Below, piece after piece: positions 51,080 through 60,461 of a stretch of 64,000 nt of DNA. Made by a program: the position numbers and the translations under genes. The notes under the pieces were generated by a model, which saw only the letters and a program-made list of their open reading frames with translations, ran no database searches and had not been told where the DNA came from. The stretch is from positions 1,521,805 to 1,585,804 of the forward strand of contig JBAXHT010000001.1 of assembly GCA_037138755.1 (NCBI GenBank), given 5' to 3'. Positions within the stretch are counted from its first letter, which is position 1. Every line of letters begins with the position of its first letter. Source of the DNA: Armatimonadota bacterium (lineage in GTDB: Bacteria > Armatimonadota > Fimbriimonadia > Fimbriimonadales > Fimbriimonadaceae).

Positions 51080-52633
51080 TTAGAGTTCCTCCCTCTGGCA
51101 GACACGGAGGACTTCGTTGGGCGTGGTTTTACCGAGGAGAACGTTGCGCTTGCCGTCACTGAGTAGCGGTACAAGACCTTGGTTCTTGACGGCGTAAGCT
51201 TTTATCTCATTGGCTGACTGTCGGTCGACGACCATCTTCTTGAGGGCTTCGTCCATGACAAATAGTTCGTAGAGACCTTGTCGTCCCTTGTACCCCGAGC
51301 CGCCGCACTTCTCACAGCCAGCACCTTTTCGGAAGTTTGCAGTCTTCAGGTCTTCCTCTGTGATTCCGAGAGCCTGGATGAACTCCACGCTCGGCGGACC
51401 GCAGGGCTCGGCACAGTTGGAACAGATGCGTCTTACAAGTCGCTGGGCTACGACGCCAAGCAGGGAAGACGATACCAGGAAGGGTTCGACGCCCATGTCG
51501 AGGAGTCGGGTGACCGCACCGGGCGCGTCGTTGGTGTGGAGGGTCGAGAAGACCAAGTGGCCAGTGAGCGACGCATGGATTGCGATTTCGGCGGTTTCAA
51601 GGTCTCGGATTTCACCAACCATGATGACGTCGGGGTCCTGCCGTACAATGGAACGGAGTCCGGCGGCAAAGGTGAGACCGATGTTGGAGCGCACTTGCAT
51701 CTGACCAATTCCGGCGACTTGGTATTCGACCGGGTCTTCGACGGTGAGAATGTTGGTGGTCGGACTCCAGATTTCGCTGAGCGAAGCATACAGAGTCGTT
51801 GACTTTCCCGCACCAGTCGGACCGGTGGCAAGGATGATGCCGTACGGTTGGCCGATGACTTTGCGGTATCGCTCAAGCACTTCAGGGGCGACACCAAGCT
51901 CTTCGAGGCCCATCATCGCGGTGCCTTTATCAAGGATACGCATAACGGCGCGCTCGCCGTAGACGGTGGGGAGGATGGAGACACGGACGTCGATCTGGCG
52001 TCCGGCGATGGTGATCTTGATACGGCCGTCCTGAGGAAGTCGCCGCTCGGCGATGTTCATCTCGCCAAGAATCTTGATGCGCGAGATAAGGGCCGCGTGC
52101 ATGCGCTTAGGCGGCTTCATGGCCTCAAACAGCATGCCGTCGACGCGGAACCGGACCTTAACGTCCTTCTCGTACGGTTCGATATGAATGTCCGAGGCTC
52201 CGTCGCGCACCGCTTGGGCGAAAAGGAGGTTGACCATCTGGACGACGGCGGTTTCGCCTGCCATCTTTTGGAGGTCGGCAAGGTCGGTGACGTCGTCGCC
52301 GTCTTGGATCGAATCGGCATCGTTCGAACCGGAAACTTGGCTAAGGATCTTTTCGAGGAAGATCTCTTCGATTTTTTCTTTAAGCTCCGCGGGATCGGCA
52401 AGAACGGGTTCGACTTCGGTGTTAAGAAGAACTTCTAGGTCTGAGACAGCCGGCAACGATTCGAGGGAGCCAATGGCGACCAGCATTTTGCCGTTGGTTC
52501 GCTCGAGCGGTAAGACTTGATTCTTGAGGGCGAATTCTCCGGGAATCAGCTCGATGAGTTCAGTGTCCAGCTTGCGGCCTTCGAGGCGCACTTGCTCGAA
52601 GGGCATTGGGCTAGATTCAGTGATTGCGCTCAT
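51080..52633 (-). CDS. gspE: Type II secretion ATPase GspE
   Basis: The start MSAITESSP at 52633 is preferred over 52678. The 517-residue ATPase has an N-terminal MshEN-like domain, Walker A GPTGAGKST (Lys277), VEDPVEYQ and RQDPDVIMVGEIRD, and a four-cysteine zinc module (CSNCAEPC, CEKCGGSGYKG). It powers pseudopilus assembly. It is the first gene of the secretion operon; a 94-nt divergent spacer precedes it. Confidence 0.95.
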   Translation of the reverse strand: MSAITESSPMPFEQVRLEGRKLDTELIELIPGEFALKNQVLPLERTNGKMLVAIGSLESLPAVSDLEVLLNTEVEPVLADPAELKEKIEEIFLEKILSQVSGSNDADSIQDGDDVTDLADLQKMAGETAVVQMVNLLFAQAVRDGASDIHIEPYEKDVKVRFRVDGMLFEAMKPPKRMHAALISRIKILGEMNIAERRLPQDGRIKITIAGRQIDVRVSILPTVYGERAVMRILDKGTAMMGLEELGVAPEVLERYRKVIGQPYGIILATGPTGAGKSTTLYASLSEIWSPTTNILTVEDPVEYQVAGIGQMQVRSNIGLTFAAGLRSIVRQDPDVIMVGEIRDLETAEIAIHASLTGHLVFSTLHTNDAPGAVTRLLDMGVEPFLVSSSLLGVVAQRLVRRICSNCAEPCGPPSVEFIQALGITEEDLKTANFRKGAGCEKCGGSGYKGRQGLYELFVMDEALKKMVVDRQSANEIKAYAVKNQGLVPLLSDGKRNVLLGKTTPNEVLRVCQREEL

Positions 52634-52727
52634 CGGGAACTTTAAGAATAACGCACTGACTACCCCCATTGTTCGCAAGATGGTTGCAGAAATCAGAACT
52701 GTGCCAGATTGGGACTAAAATAGAGGT

Positions 52728-54011
52728 GTGAATTGCGTTCGTCGGCTTTGCTTGATGTCGGGGTGTTTGCTACCGGTATTTGCTAATGCAGTCTCGGACG
52801 AGGCGATTTACTGGAATAACGTTGGGTTGAAAGTGGTGAAGTCGGCGATGATTCCGCCGCCATTAATCGCTCGAAACCTCGCGATCTCCTCGATTGCTCA
52901 GTTTGACGCCTCGGCGGCTATAAGACGAACAAGAGTGAGCTACATCTACAAGGGCATGACGGACGAAGTTGGAGTGCCGGAAGATGCGGCGGTCGCAGTT
53001 GCGGCGGCGACGGCTCTTAAAGGAGCTTTTCCTGAGCAAGCATTTATTGTTGAGGAAGCTTGGCGTCGGCGACTGCCGGAGTTTAGGAAAAAGAAGCACT
53101 GGTACGAAGCCCAACGGATCGGTGAAGAGGCGGCGAGGGCCATCCTTCGAGCCCGGGCAGACGACGGAGCAAAGGATGCTCAATACACCGACCCTGGGGG
53201 TACAGGGATCGGCGAGTGGCGACCGGTAAAGATTCTTGAAGAACCAGATTTGAAGCGGTACGAACCAAGCGTGCTTCCGGGGTGGAAGTTTGTGCGACCT
53301 TTCGCGATTCCGAACAACCAGGCCTGCTTTCCGTCGGGATCCATTGCACTGGACAGTGCGGAGTATGCAGCTGCAGTAGAAGAAGTGCGGCGCCTGGGCG
53401 GCCGTGTAAGTACGGAACGGACGAAGGAGCAGACGCTGATCGCGCAGTTTTGGCAAGGTCAGGGTGGAACTCTGACCCCGGTGGGCCAATGGAATGATTT
53501 GGCGACTCGCGCAGCAGTGAAAGAGAATCGGACTTTTCACCAGAATTTGTTCATGTATGCCGTCTTAAACGTGGCCCTGGCCGATGCTGGTACTGCGGCT
53601 TGGGACTTCAAGTACGAAACCCGGATGTGGAGACCGCAGACCGCAATCCGAGAAGCCGACAAAGATGGGAATCCTGGAACGCAAGTTGATCCCACTTGGA
53701 GGAGCCTCATCGTGACCCCGAACCACCCCTCCTGTGTTAGTGGACACAGTGCCTTCTCGGCAGCGGGTGCGGAGGTCCTCAAGGCTTGTTTTGGTCGAGA
53801 TGATATCGAAGTTGAAGTAGCGAGCGACAGCACCAAGAATTGGCAAACTCGGACGATTCATGGCTTTACCAACACGGCGAAGGAGTGTGGTAGAAGTCGA
53901 ATCTATGGCGGAATTCACTTTGAGTTTGATAACGTCATGGGGCAAGAAATGGGTAGAAAAGTTGCTAAGTTTGTCCTCAATCAGGCTTGGGTGAAGGCGT
54001 CACTGAATTAG
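52728..54011 (+). CDS. Vanadium-dependent haloperoxidase / PAP2 family protein, exported
   Basis: A 427-residue protein with a short signal (to about VFANA). The phosphate/vanadate site motifs are present: WRPQTAIREAD, SCVSGHSAFSAAG (His340), and SRIYGGIHFEFD (Arg/His397). These are the three blocks of vanadium haloperoxidases and acid phosphatases. Size and the RPxTA-like block favour the haloperoxidase subgroup. The start is GTG at 52728; ATG at 52755 is possible. It lies divergent from gspE and might be a secretion substrate. Confidence 0.85.
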   Translation: MNCVRRLCLMSGCLLPVFANAVSDEAIYWNNVGLKVVKSAMIPPPLIARNLAISSIAQFDASAAIRRTRVSYIYKGMTDEVGVPEDAAVAVAAATALKGAFPEQAFIVEEAWRRRLPEFRKKKHWYEAQRIGEEAARAILRARADDGAKDAQYTDPGGTGIGEWRPVKILEEPDLKRYEPSVLPGWKFVRPFAIPNNQACFPSGSIALDSAEYAAAVEEVRRLGGRVSTERTKEQTLIAQFWQGQGGTLTPVGQWNDLATRAAVKENRTFHQNLFMYAVLNVALADAGTAAWDFKYETRMWRPQTAIREADKDGNPGTQVDPTWRSLIVTPNHPSCVSGHSAFSAAGAEVLKACFGRDDIEVEVASDSTKNWQTRTIHGFTNTAKECGRSRIYGGIHFEFDNVMGQEMGRKVAKFVLNQAWVKASLN

Positions 54012-54134
54012 ATTGGCAAGGTGATCATATTGCGGGAGTGCCGTTTTTCTAATCTTCGCCTCGGGCTGAGAAGAACCTTATGAGGAACTTTTGCGAAGCG
54101 AGAATTCGTAAAGTGCGTCAAACGGATTGACGCC

Positions 54135-54728
54135 ATGAAAGGAACTCTTCTTCTAGCCGGTTCTCTGGGAATTGTGTTTGGGGCAACAATTGCTTCTCCG
54201 CCAGGTCAATCGCAGGATCATGTTCAAAGGTTCGTGGACGGCTTCGCTAAGTTCATGAGCGAAAGACCAGAGGACGGCCGCTTTGGAATCAGTCGCCTCC
54301 CGTCGATCCACAATCGGCAAGTCGCGAACACTCACGGAGTACCGGAGGCGTTTCAGACACTTTCAAAGGATCACTACCTTGGGGTGTTTGCACTAGGGAA
54401 ATTCAAAAACGGCGTCCCAGAGCGATTCAACACTCAGGGCGCGTATTGGGACCTAGAAGAGACTCCAAGTGAGTGGTTCGGGTCGATTCGCGCTGCGTAC
54501 GACGCCAATTCGGCCTTTGTTAATAAGTACCTAAAACCGGCGGCGGGTAGCCTCTTGAAGATGAAGCGTAACCAGGCGCGTTTTGAAGAGACGTACGTAG
54601 GCAACCACAAAGTAGTGATCGAAGCTCGAAAAATCTTTGCCAGCGATGACTCTTGCTACAAGTGTCACGCAGACACTCAGAAAGGGCAACCAATCGGCAT
54701 TATTGGTCTGGCCCGAATTAAAAGATAA
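54135..54728 (+). CDS. Exported mono-heme c-type protein (DUF3365/Tll0287-like)
   Basis: A 197-residue protein with a signal peptide (MKGTLLLAGSLGIVFGATIA) and one heme motif CYKCH near residue 174. It ends GIIGLARIKR. The single C-terminal CxxCH and the helical body are like DUF3365/Tll0287 heme sensors or cytochrome P460-like proteins. No membrane anchor follows. It may act as a periplasmic redox sensor or electron carrier; not decided by sequence. Confidence 0.7.
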   Translation: MKGTLLLAGSLGIVFGATIASPPGQSQDHVQRFVDGFAKFMSERPEDGRFGISRLPSIHNRQVANTHGVPEAFQTLSKDHYLGVFALGKFKNGVPERFNTQGAYWDLEETPSEWFGSIRAAYDANSAFVNKYLKPAAGSLLKMKRNQARFEETYVGNHKVVIEARKIFASDDSCYKCHADTQKGQPIGIIGLARIKR

Positions 54729-54771
54729 AACAGATCGCCCCGAGTCAGTAATGATTCGGGGCGATCTGTTT
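54728..54771. terminator. Strong bidirectional terminator between the cytochrome gene and tuf
   Basis: A perfect 16-bp stem (54728-54743 with 54756-54771) and a 12-nt loop. A-rich and T-rich ends on either side serve both convergent genes. Confidence 0.9.
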
Positions 54772-54790
54772 CACCTACTTCCTTGCGGAA

Positions 54791-56014
54791 TTAGGCAATG
54801 ATTTCGGTGACGGAGCCCGCACCGACGGTTCGTCCACCTTCGCGGATGGAGAACTTAGTTCCGACTTCAACCGCGATTGGGTTGATGAGCGTGATGGTCA
54901 TCTGGACGTTGTCGCCAGGCATACACATCTCAGCGACGGCGCCGCCTTGACCTCGGATCTCGTCGATGGTACCGGTAACGTCAGTCGTTCGGAAGAAGAA
55001 CTGAGGTCGGTATCCAGGAACGAATGGGGTGTGTCGTCCGCCCTCTTCTTTCGAGAGAACGTAAACTTCGCCCTTGAACTGAGTGTGTGGCTTAACGGTT
55101 CCTGGCTTACAGATAACCATTCCGCGCTCGATGCCTTCTCGGTCGATACCTCGGAGGAGGAGACCGACGTTGTCACCAGCTTCGCAGTAGTCGAGGGTCT
55201 TTCGGAACATTTCGATACCGGTACAGACCGTCTTGCGGCTGTCTCGGAGACCGATGATTTCGACTTCTTCCATCGACTTGAGCTGACCTCGCTCGACACG
55301 ACCGGTCGAAACGGTTCCGCGACCAGTGATCGTGAAAACGTCTTCGACAGCCATGAGGAACGGCTTGTCCTTATCTCGCTCTGGGGTTGGGATCCAAGCG
55401 TCGACAGCATCCATCAAGTCGGTGATCGACTTAACGTTCTTCTCGGCGTAGTCAACAGTTCCACCCTCGACCTGGTCGAGAGCCTTTCGTGCCGAACCGA
55501 TGATGACCGGGGTGTTGTCGCCGTCGAAGCCGTACTTCGAAAGCAGTTCTCGGATTTCCATTTCGACAAGCTCAAGAAGCTCGGCGTCGTCAACTTGGTC
55601 AGCCTTGTTGATGTAAACAACGATGTAAGGAACACCGACCTGGCGAGCCAGGAGGATGTGCTCTCGAGTCTGTTGCATAGGACCGTCGGTACCAGCAACA
55701 ACCAGGATTGCTCCGTCCATCTGCGCAGCGCCGGTAATCATGTTCTTGATAAAGTCGGCGTGGCCAGGACAGTCGACGTGCGCGTAGTGCCGCGTATCGG
55801 TCTCGTATTCCTGGTGCGAGATGTTGATGGTTATTCCTCGTGCCTTTTCTTCAGGTGCCGAGTCGATTTCGTCGTATCGGCGTGCCTGGGCGAGGCCCTT
55901 GGTTTGGAGAACGCCGGTGATTGCGGCGGTCAAAGTGGTCTTGCCGTGGTCAACGTGGCCGATGGTGCCAATGTTGACGTGCGGCTTCTTTCGTTCGAAT
56001 TTAGCTCTTGCCAT
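54791..56014 (-). CDS. tuf: Translation elongation factor Tu
   Basis: A 407-residue EF-Tu, slightly longer than most. GTPase motifs [17 protein letters not shown] and NKADQVDD are intact, and GSARKAL is G5. C-terminal domains are complete. It delivers aminoacyl-tRNA to the ribosome. It is a single gene here, away from the str operon, and has a candidate promoter at 56110-56139 and a 16-bp terminator. Confidence 0.97.
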   Translation of the reverse strand: MARAKFERKKPHVNIGTIGHVDHGKTTLTAAITGVLQTKGLAQARRYDEIDSAPEEKARGITINISHQEYETDTRHYAHVDCPGHADFIKNMITGAAQMDGAILVVAGTDGPMQQTREHILLARQVGVPYIVVYINKADQVDDAELLELVEMEIRELLSKYGFDGDNTPVIIGSARKALDQVEGGTVDYAEKNVKSITDLMDAVDAWIPTPERDKDKPFLMAVEDVFTITGRGTVSTGRVERGQLKSMEEVEIIGLRDSRKTVCTGIEMFRKTLDYCEAGDNVGLLLRGIDREGIERGMVICKPGTVKPHTQFKGEVYVLSKEEGGRHTPFVPGYRPQFFFRTTDVTGTIDEIRGQGGAVAEMCMPGDNVQMTITLINPIAVEVGTKFSIREGGRTVGAGSVTEIIA

Positions 56015-56402
56015 GTTTGTTTTTTCCTAAAATTGGATCAACTGAGGGCGACCCGTCGCCCAACTTCGGTCCGACCCACACCGCACGGCAGGGCTACAGA
56101 CAAGCGAGAAGTATACCGTTGGATGTTAGGCGAACGCAATAAGAACGAGCAGATTCGGTAAGCGGGTGGCTCCTTCGCCGTTCGATATCTGTTGAAACAT
56201 CAGATTGAGATTTGACCGTAACGGTGATGTTCCGTCTGAAGAACGGGTGGAGAACTTACATGGAGTGGCAAGGCTTCAATCAGAAGCAAAAGACTTGTTG
56301 AAAAACATTTTTAAAGAGTGCACTTTCATAATCCACTCTTAACAGAGGAGGCGTAACGTTGTCTCTTGGGCACCCCAAAGGTGTCGTTTCGGAGAACTAT
56401 TC
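56015..56402. other. Divergent intergenic region between tuf and the pseudopilin gene
   Basis: This 388-nt stretch holds no gene that I can support. It contains the tuf promoter and leader on the minus strand. On the plus strand, an AT-rich segment (56281-56340), a GAGGAGG string at about 56346-56352 and a hairpin GGCACC/GGTGTC just before the pseudopilin lie in the likely leader. Confidence 0.55.
56110..56139 (-). promoter_or_regulatory. Candidate sigma-70-type promoter of tuf
   Basis: On the minus strand TTGCGT (56139-56134) and TATACT (56115-56110) are 18 bp apart, placing the start about 90 nt before the tuf ATG. The -10 is one base from consensus, the -35 matches only TTG. Confidence 0.45.
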
Positions 56403-57347
56403 ATGCTACGTCGCGCATTTACTCTTATCGAGTTGCTCGTGGTTATCGCAATCATCGCGATCCTTGCAGCCATCCTCTTCCCAGTTTTCGCCCAAGCCAA
56501 GGTTGCGGCAAAGAAAACCGCTGACCTATCCAACCTCAAACAGATCGGAACCGCTTCCATGATCTACACCGCCGACAACGACGATGTTTTCATGCAGCAA
56601 GTCGGCCAGAGCTGCGATAACGAGTGGAACTACAACTCTCGCATCTACTACCCATCCAACTGGAACGCAACCCAGAACGCAGTTGAAGCAGGTGGATGCA
56701 TGCGACGAATCCGTGGTGGTCGAGACGCAGCCGGTAACTCCGTCCAACCATACGCCAAGAACCAACAGATGTTCCAAATGCCCGATGCTCCTGTTGTTGA
56801 GATTGGAGGCGGAGACTGGAATACGGCCGCAACAAACCTTGCTGCCCAGCCAACCAACATGTCCTACAGCTTCAACGGACTCCTCGGAACGAGCTCAGCA
56901 ACTGAGCCTGCTTCTCCCGCAACCGTTCCGATGTGGTGGCCAATGTTTGGGAAGAAAGCTGAGCGTGGTGGCGGCTACTCGAACCCGTTCCTCATCTGTG
57001 CGATTGAAACCGCCCAATGTAAGTTCAATGGCGGCGGACCAATCGTCAGCGGAGTTGGCTCCTGCAACGTAGGTCGAGATGACCGATCAACCACCAACCC
57101 CAACGGTATCCAATCTAGCTTCGGAAACGTCTCCTACGGAACAACTTGGTGCTTCAACAAGACCCAAAACTGGGTCTACGCAGACGGCCACGCAAAAACT
57201 CGACCGACCGGTACTGGCGATCCCAAGAACGATCCGTTCTTCCCATCGGGCACTTACCTCACCAACGGCGTTCCTAGCCAGACCAACATCTACATCGACA
57301 GTCAGTGTCACGTCCCGCTCTTCCGACCTGACTACGTTCCAAACTAA
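56403..57347 (+). CDS. DUF1559 pseudopilin-like protein
   Basis: A 314-residue protein with a prepilin signal ([20 protein letters not shown]) directly at the N-terminus and ending with YADGHAK, the DGH end motif of the DUF1559 family abundant in Planctomycetes and Armatimonadota. It is thought to be processed like a pilin; its role is unknown. GGAG precedes the ATG. A small lipoprotein gene begins 4 nt after its stop. Confidence 0.92.
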   Translation: MLRRAFTLIELLVVIAIIAILAAILFPVFAQAKVAAKKTADLSNLKQIGTASMIYTADNDDVFMQQVGQSCDNEWNYNSRIYYPSNWNATQNAVEAGGCMRRIRGGRDAAGNSVQPYAKNQQMFQMPDAPVVEIGGGDWNTAATNLAAQPTNMSYSFNGLLGTSSATEPASPATVPMWWPMFGKKAERGGGYSNPFLICAIETAQCKFNGGGPIVSGVGSCNVGRDDRSTTNPNGIQSSFGNVSYGTTWCFNKTQNWVYADGHAKTRPTGTGDPKNDPFFPSGTYLTNGVPSQTNIYIDSQCHVPLFRPDYVPN

Positions 57348-57351
57348 GAAG

Positions 57352-57525
57352 ATGAAAGCACGCTTCATCCTCGCAGGTCTCGCCGCGCTCCTCGCCTTCG
57401 GGTGCGGAAGCGGTGAGACCGTCTCAGAAACGAAGGTCACTCCTTCCGGTGAGCTTGAAGGTAAGGAACCGACTTTCACAATGGTTCCTGCGCAGAAGGA
57501 TCCCAACTATAAAGGCGGAAACTAG
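57352..57525 (+). CDS. Small lipoprotein paired with a DUF1559 gene
   Basis: A 57-residue protein with a lipoprotein signal ending LLAFGC (Cys18), then KVTPSGELEGKEPTFTMVPA and a Gly/Asn-rich end. The ATG is 4 nt from the DUF1559 stop, so it is coupled. A terminator follows. Similar small lipoproteins follow the other DUF1559 gene in this window. Function unknown. Confidence 0.75.
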   Translation: MKARFILAGLAALLAFGCGSGETVSETKVTPSGELEGKEPTFTMVPAQKDPNYKGGN

Positions 57526-57548
57526 ATTCTGCCCGCCCGAACCATACG

Positions 57549-57578
57549 TGCTCCTCGTCAATCGAGGAGCATTTTTTT
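57549..57578 (+). terminator. Rho-independent terminator of the pseudopilin-lipoprotein pair
   Basis: A 9-bp perfect stem (57549-57557 with 57563-57571) with a 5-nt loop followed by T7. Confidence 0.92.
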
Positions 57579-57683
57579 GTCTTCCGGTCCAAGCTTAACC
57601 GAACTGTCAAGTCACGTTCAGATAGCATTCAGGTTCAAAGTCGATCATCTTCATATCGGCCCGGCCGATATCGGAGTCATCCA

Positions 57684-58373
57684 ATGCGGAAAAACAAAAT
57701 CGGACTTATCGCCCTCGCAGCCCTCGTGTCTGTAGGTGCGGTTTTCACCATCAAATCAGCGCAAGCGTCAGACCACGCCGACACCAAGGAAGTCGTTAAT
57801 CGGGCAGGAACTGACCTCACCGACGTGTACATGTTCCAAAGCCCCGAGAACTCGGATCGTTACATTCTGGCAATGAACGTTAATCCGCTGATCGGTCGCG
57901 GTGCATCGGGCGGCGTCTCATTCGACCCGGACGCGCTCTACCAGTTCAAGATTGACCAAAACGCTGACGGCATTGAAGATCGAGTAATCCAGGTTTGGTT
58001 CGAGGGTACTGGTCCAAGCCAAGTAGTCCACGTTTCACCGCCAACCAAGCCAAACGAGCTTGGCGCAAGCAATACGAAGGTTGCATCCTACGAAACGAAC
58101 GGCGTGATTAATCAGGTGTTCTTCCCTCGGACAAACGTTCGAGTCTTTGCAGGAGCACGAGAAGATTCTTTCTTCTTTGACTTGGAGCAGTTCTTCAACA
58201 TTCTTCCAGATCGTGGCGTCCCTCCTGGGTTGACAACTCCTCCGGCTAACCCAAACCAACCCATGCAGACAACTTGGCGAACGCCACCGAACGCAGTGGA
58301 CTTTTTGTCCAACGGTGGCTTCAACGTGCTGAGCATCGTCATCGAAATCCCTAAGGCAGACCTTCTGAACTAA
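57684..58373 (+). CDS. DUF4331 protein, N-terminal half
   Basis: A 229-residue protein with a signal peptide, after which the mature part begins SDHADTKE, the usual opening of DUF4331 proteins. It continues with LTDVYMFQSPENSDRYILA and FDPDALYQFKIDQNADG. It ends before the C-terminal half of the family, which is encoded by the next gene. It is exported; DUF4331 function is not known. The next ATG is 1 nt after the stop. Confidence 0.82.
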   Translation: MRKNKIGLIALAALVSVGAVFTIKSAQASDHADTKEVVNRAGTDLTDVYMFQSPENSDRYILAMNVNPLIGRGASGGVSFDPDALYQFKIDQNADGIEDRVIQVWFEGTGPSQVVHVSPPTKPNELGASNTKVASYETNGVINQVFFPRTNVRVFAGAREDSFFFDLEQFFNILPDRGVPPGLTTPPANPNQPMQTTWRTPPNAVDFLSNGGFNVLSIVIEIPKADLLN

Positions 58374-58374
58374 G

Positions 58375-58986
58375 ATGAAAACAATTACAATTCTCCCTCT
58401 CGCCGTTATCGCCCTCTCGATTGTCGGTTGCGGCGGAAGCAGCAACAGCTCGCTTCCTTCTGGCAACACCAAGATCGGTCTTTGGGCTACAACCAACGTC
58501 AAGTCAGGCTCGGTTTACAACCAGCAGGACCGCCTCGCTAACCCGGTTGTCAACGAAGTCTTTGCAACCTTTGCTAACGATCGTCACAAGACCAATAACC
58601 TTGCCATTCCGACCAACGACAAGAATGAGCTGGCGAACGATATTCAAAGCTTCATGGTGGGTACCGCCGGACGTTCGCAGGCAATCACCGATGTCGTCAA
58701 GGCCGTTTTGGTACCCGACATCATGATCGCCGATCTTGGCGTCAACGGAAAAGCCGCCTATCTTGGAGTTCAGACCAACGGAGCGACTGGATCGCTTGCT
58801 GGTGGAAGAGCTTTGGAAGATGACGTTGTCGACATGTCACTTGGGGTCGTGTTCGGAACGACTATTTCTGCTCTCGGGCTTGCACCGGCAGACGGAAAGG
58901 AAATCCCAACTCTGACATCCGACAACGTTGGAATGGGTGGAAAGCACTTCAAATCATCCTTCCCGTACCTTGGTGATCCCCGCTAA
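58375..58986 (+). CDS. Lipoprotein resembling the DUF4331 C-terminal half
   Basis: A 203-residue protein with lipobox IVGC (about residue 19), then QQDRLANPVVNEVFATF and GRALEDDVVDMSLGVV. These match the C-terminal part of DUF4331 (dRxGrPaint and GRxLxDDVxD). With the upstream 229-residue protein it would make one complete DUF4331 unit, split into a soluble and a lipid-anchored part. This is a reading of the pattern, not an established fact. Confidence 0.72.
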   Translation: MKTITILPLAVIALSIVGCGGSSNSSLPSGNTKIGLWATTNVKSGSVYNQQDRLANPVVNEVFATFANDRHKTNNLAIPTNDKNELANDIQSFMVGTAGRSQAITDVVKAVLVPDIMIADLGVNGKAAYLGVQTNGATGSLAGGRALEDDVVDMSLGVVFGTTISALGLAPADGKEIPTLTSDNVGMGGKHFKSSFPYLGDPR

Positions 58987-58999
58987 GAAAAGACCATAA

Positions 59000-59017
59000 G
59001 CCCCTCGGAAGAGGGGC
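59000..59017 (+). terminator. Intercistronic hairpin
   Basis: A 7-bp perfect stem (59000-59006 with 59011-59017) and GGAA loop with no T-run. It may stabilise or attenuate the transcript between the DUF4331 pair and the TPR gene. Confidence 0.55.
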
Positions 59018-59031
59018 AGATCGATCAAGTT

Positions 59032-60393
59032 ATGAAATCCTTCGTCCCAATCACGCTTCTTGCGCTCGTCGCCGTCGGTTGCAATGCCGGAATCTCTGGT
59101 CTAACACCGACAAATCCAATTGTCCCAAAAGCAACCCATCCCGCCTTCGACCCCGAAGCAACCGCTCGTCAAATTACGTTTCATGAGGAGCGAGTAAAAA
59201 ATGACCCCACCGGAGCCCTCGGCTGGAACCTTCTTGCCGAATCTTACGCTTCACTCGCTAGCGAGCGCGACGATGACGATGCGGCCATCAAAGCCGAACA
59301 AGCAGCTCGAAAATCCCTTTCGTGTCGGCGAAACCGAAACGAAGCTGCCGAGAGCCTGTTGACCAAGTCGCTACTTGCCCAGCATCGCTTCCACGATGCG
59401 TACGACGAAGTTTCCCGAGCCTACGAAGCCACTCCGACCAATGAGAACCTGCGTCGTCAAAGAATGGAAATCCAGCTTGAATTGGGCCTCTATGATGCTT
59501 TCCGCAAGGAGCTTCCTTACCTGAAATCCAAAACGGATCCAACTTCTCTAGTCGTCCGTGCTCGCTGGGAAGGAATCTCGGGGCGACCGGCGGAAGAAGT
59601 GAAAATCCTTCGAGCCGTAGTGAATCAGATCGATGCGATCACATCCCTTCCGGCTTCAACCGTCGCCTGGTACCGGATGCAACTTGGGGCTGCTCTGATG
59701 CGTGCCGGAGACTATCAGCAGGCAAAGGTCGAACTCGACCGAGCGTACGATCTCAACCCTCACTCTTACCAAGTCTGTGCCTGGCAATCCCGCCTCGCTG
59801 CTGAAACAGCTTCAGTGAAGGACACAATCAACTGGGCGGATAAAACCAGCAAGATTGCCAAAATGACCGATGTACAGGGCCTGGCGGCTCAAGCCTATTT
59901 GGCTGAAGGTAACCAAGCAAAGGCAAGCGCTCTACTCGAACAGATGAAGAAGGAGAACCTGAAGAACGGTCAAACAATGGACGTCTCCGCTAAGCACACC
60001 CACGCAAAGGCGATGAACCAAACTCGCCATACCCACGACCGCCTCTTCGCCATGGCACTTGCGAACTTGGGTCAGAACCTAGCCTTTGCCCACCACGCCG
60101 CCGAAGAAGACCTCCAAAACCGCAAGGACATCTACGCCTACGACACGTTTGCTTGGGCAACCTACCGCTACTGGAAGCTGATCCCTGCTTCCGTCACCGG
60201 CGAAGGCGACAAGGTTCTCCGAGAAGCCGAACAAGCCGCAGAAAAGGCCCTGAGTACCGGCTCAAAAGACCCACACATCCTCTACCACGCTGGAAAAGTG
60301 TTCGAGAAATCCCAGCCAGATCGTTCAGCGAAACTCCTCGCGGAAGCAAAGCGCATCTCGCCTAAAATCGACAAGCTAATCGTCAATCCGTAG
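59032..60393 (+). CDS. Tetratricopeptide-repeat lipoprotein
   Basis: A 453-residue protein with lipobox VAVGC (Cys17). Several TPR-like helical repeats are seen: GALGWNLLAESYASLASE, FHDAYDEVSRAYEATP, GDYQQAKVELDRAYDLNPHS and LAAQAYLAEGNQAKASALLEQ. The gene follows the DUF4331 pair, with which TPR proteins are commonly associated, and is likely co-transcribed. It probably mediates protein contacts at the outer membrane. No enzymatic motif. Confidence 0.82.
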   Translation: MKSFVPITLLALVAVGCNAGISGLTPTNPIVPKATHPAFDPEATARQITFHEERVKNDPTGALGWNLLAESYASLASERDDDDAAIKAEQAARKSLSCRRNRNEAAESLLTKSLLAQHRFHDAYDEVSRAYEATPTNENLRRQRMEIQLELGLYDAFRKELPYLKSKTDPTSLVVRARWEGISGRPAEEVKILRAVVNQIDAITSLPASTVAWYRMQLGAALMRAGDYQQAKVELDRAYDLNPHSYQVCAWQSRLAAETASVKDTINWADKTSKIAKMTDVQGLAAQAYLAEGNQAKASALLEQMKKENLKNGQTMDVSAKHTHAKAMNQTRHTHDRLFAMALANLGQNLAFAHHAAEEDLQNRKDIYAYDTFAWATYRYWKLIPASVTGEGDKVLREAEQAAEKALSTGSKDPHILYHAGKVFEKSQPDRSAKLLAEAKRISPKIDKLIVNP

Positions 60394-60440
60394 GTACCAG
60401 GCTCTCTCGAGAGGCTCTCGACGCCTACCGGTCAACGGCG

Positions 60441-60461
60441 TTGTGGGCTATTTGCCCACAA
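60441..60461. terminator. Hairpin overlapping the GH30 stop
   Basis: TTGTGGGC (60441-60448) pairs with GCCCACAA (60454-60461) with a 5-nt loop. It lies between convergent genes and includes the end of the GH30 gene. Confidence 0.55.

Noticed and set aside
54947-56161. A 404-codon open frame antisense to tuf
   Set aside because: It mirrors the strongly biased codon use of tuf; the sense strand encodes an unmistakable EF-Tu, and the antisense product has no recognisable domain or start signal.
56359-56562. TTG-initiated frame with a strong GAGGAGG site upstream of the DUF1559 gene
   Set aside because: It runs through the pilin gene in another frame and its product is low-complexity; the GAGGAGG may act otherwise in the leader.
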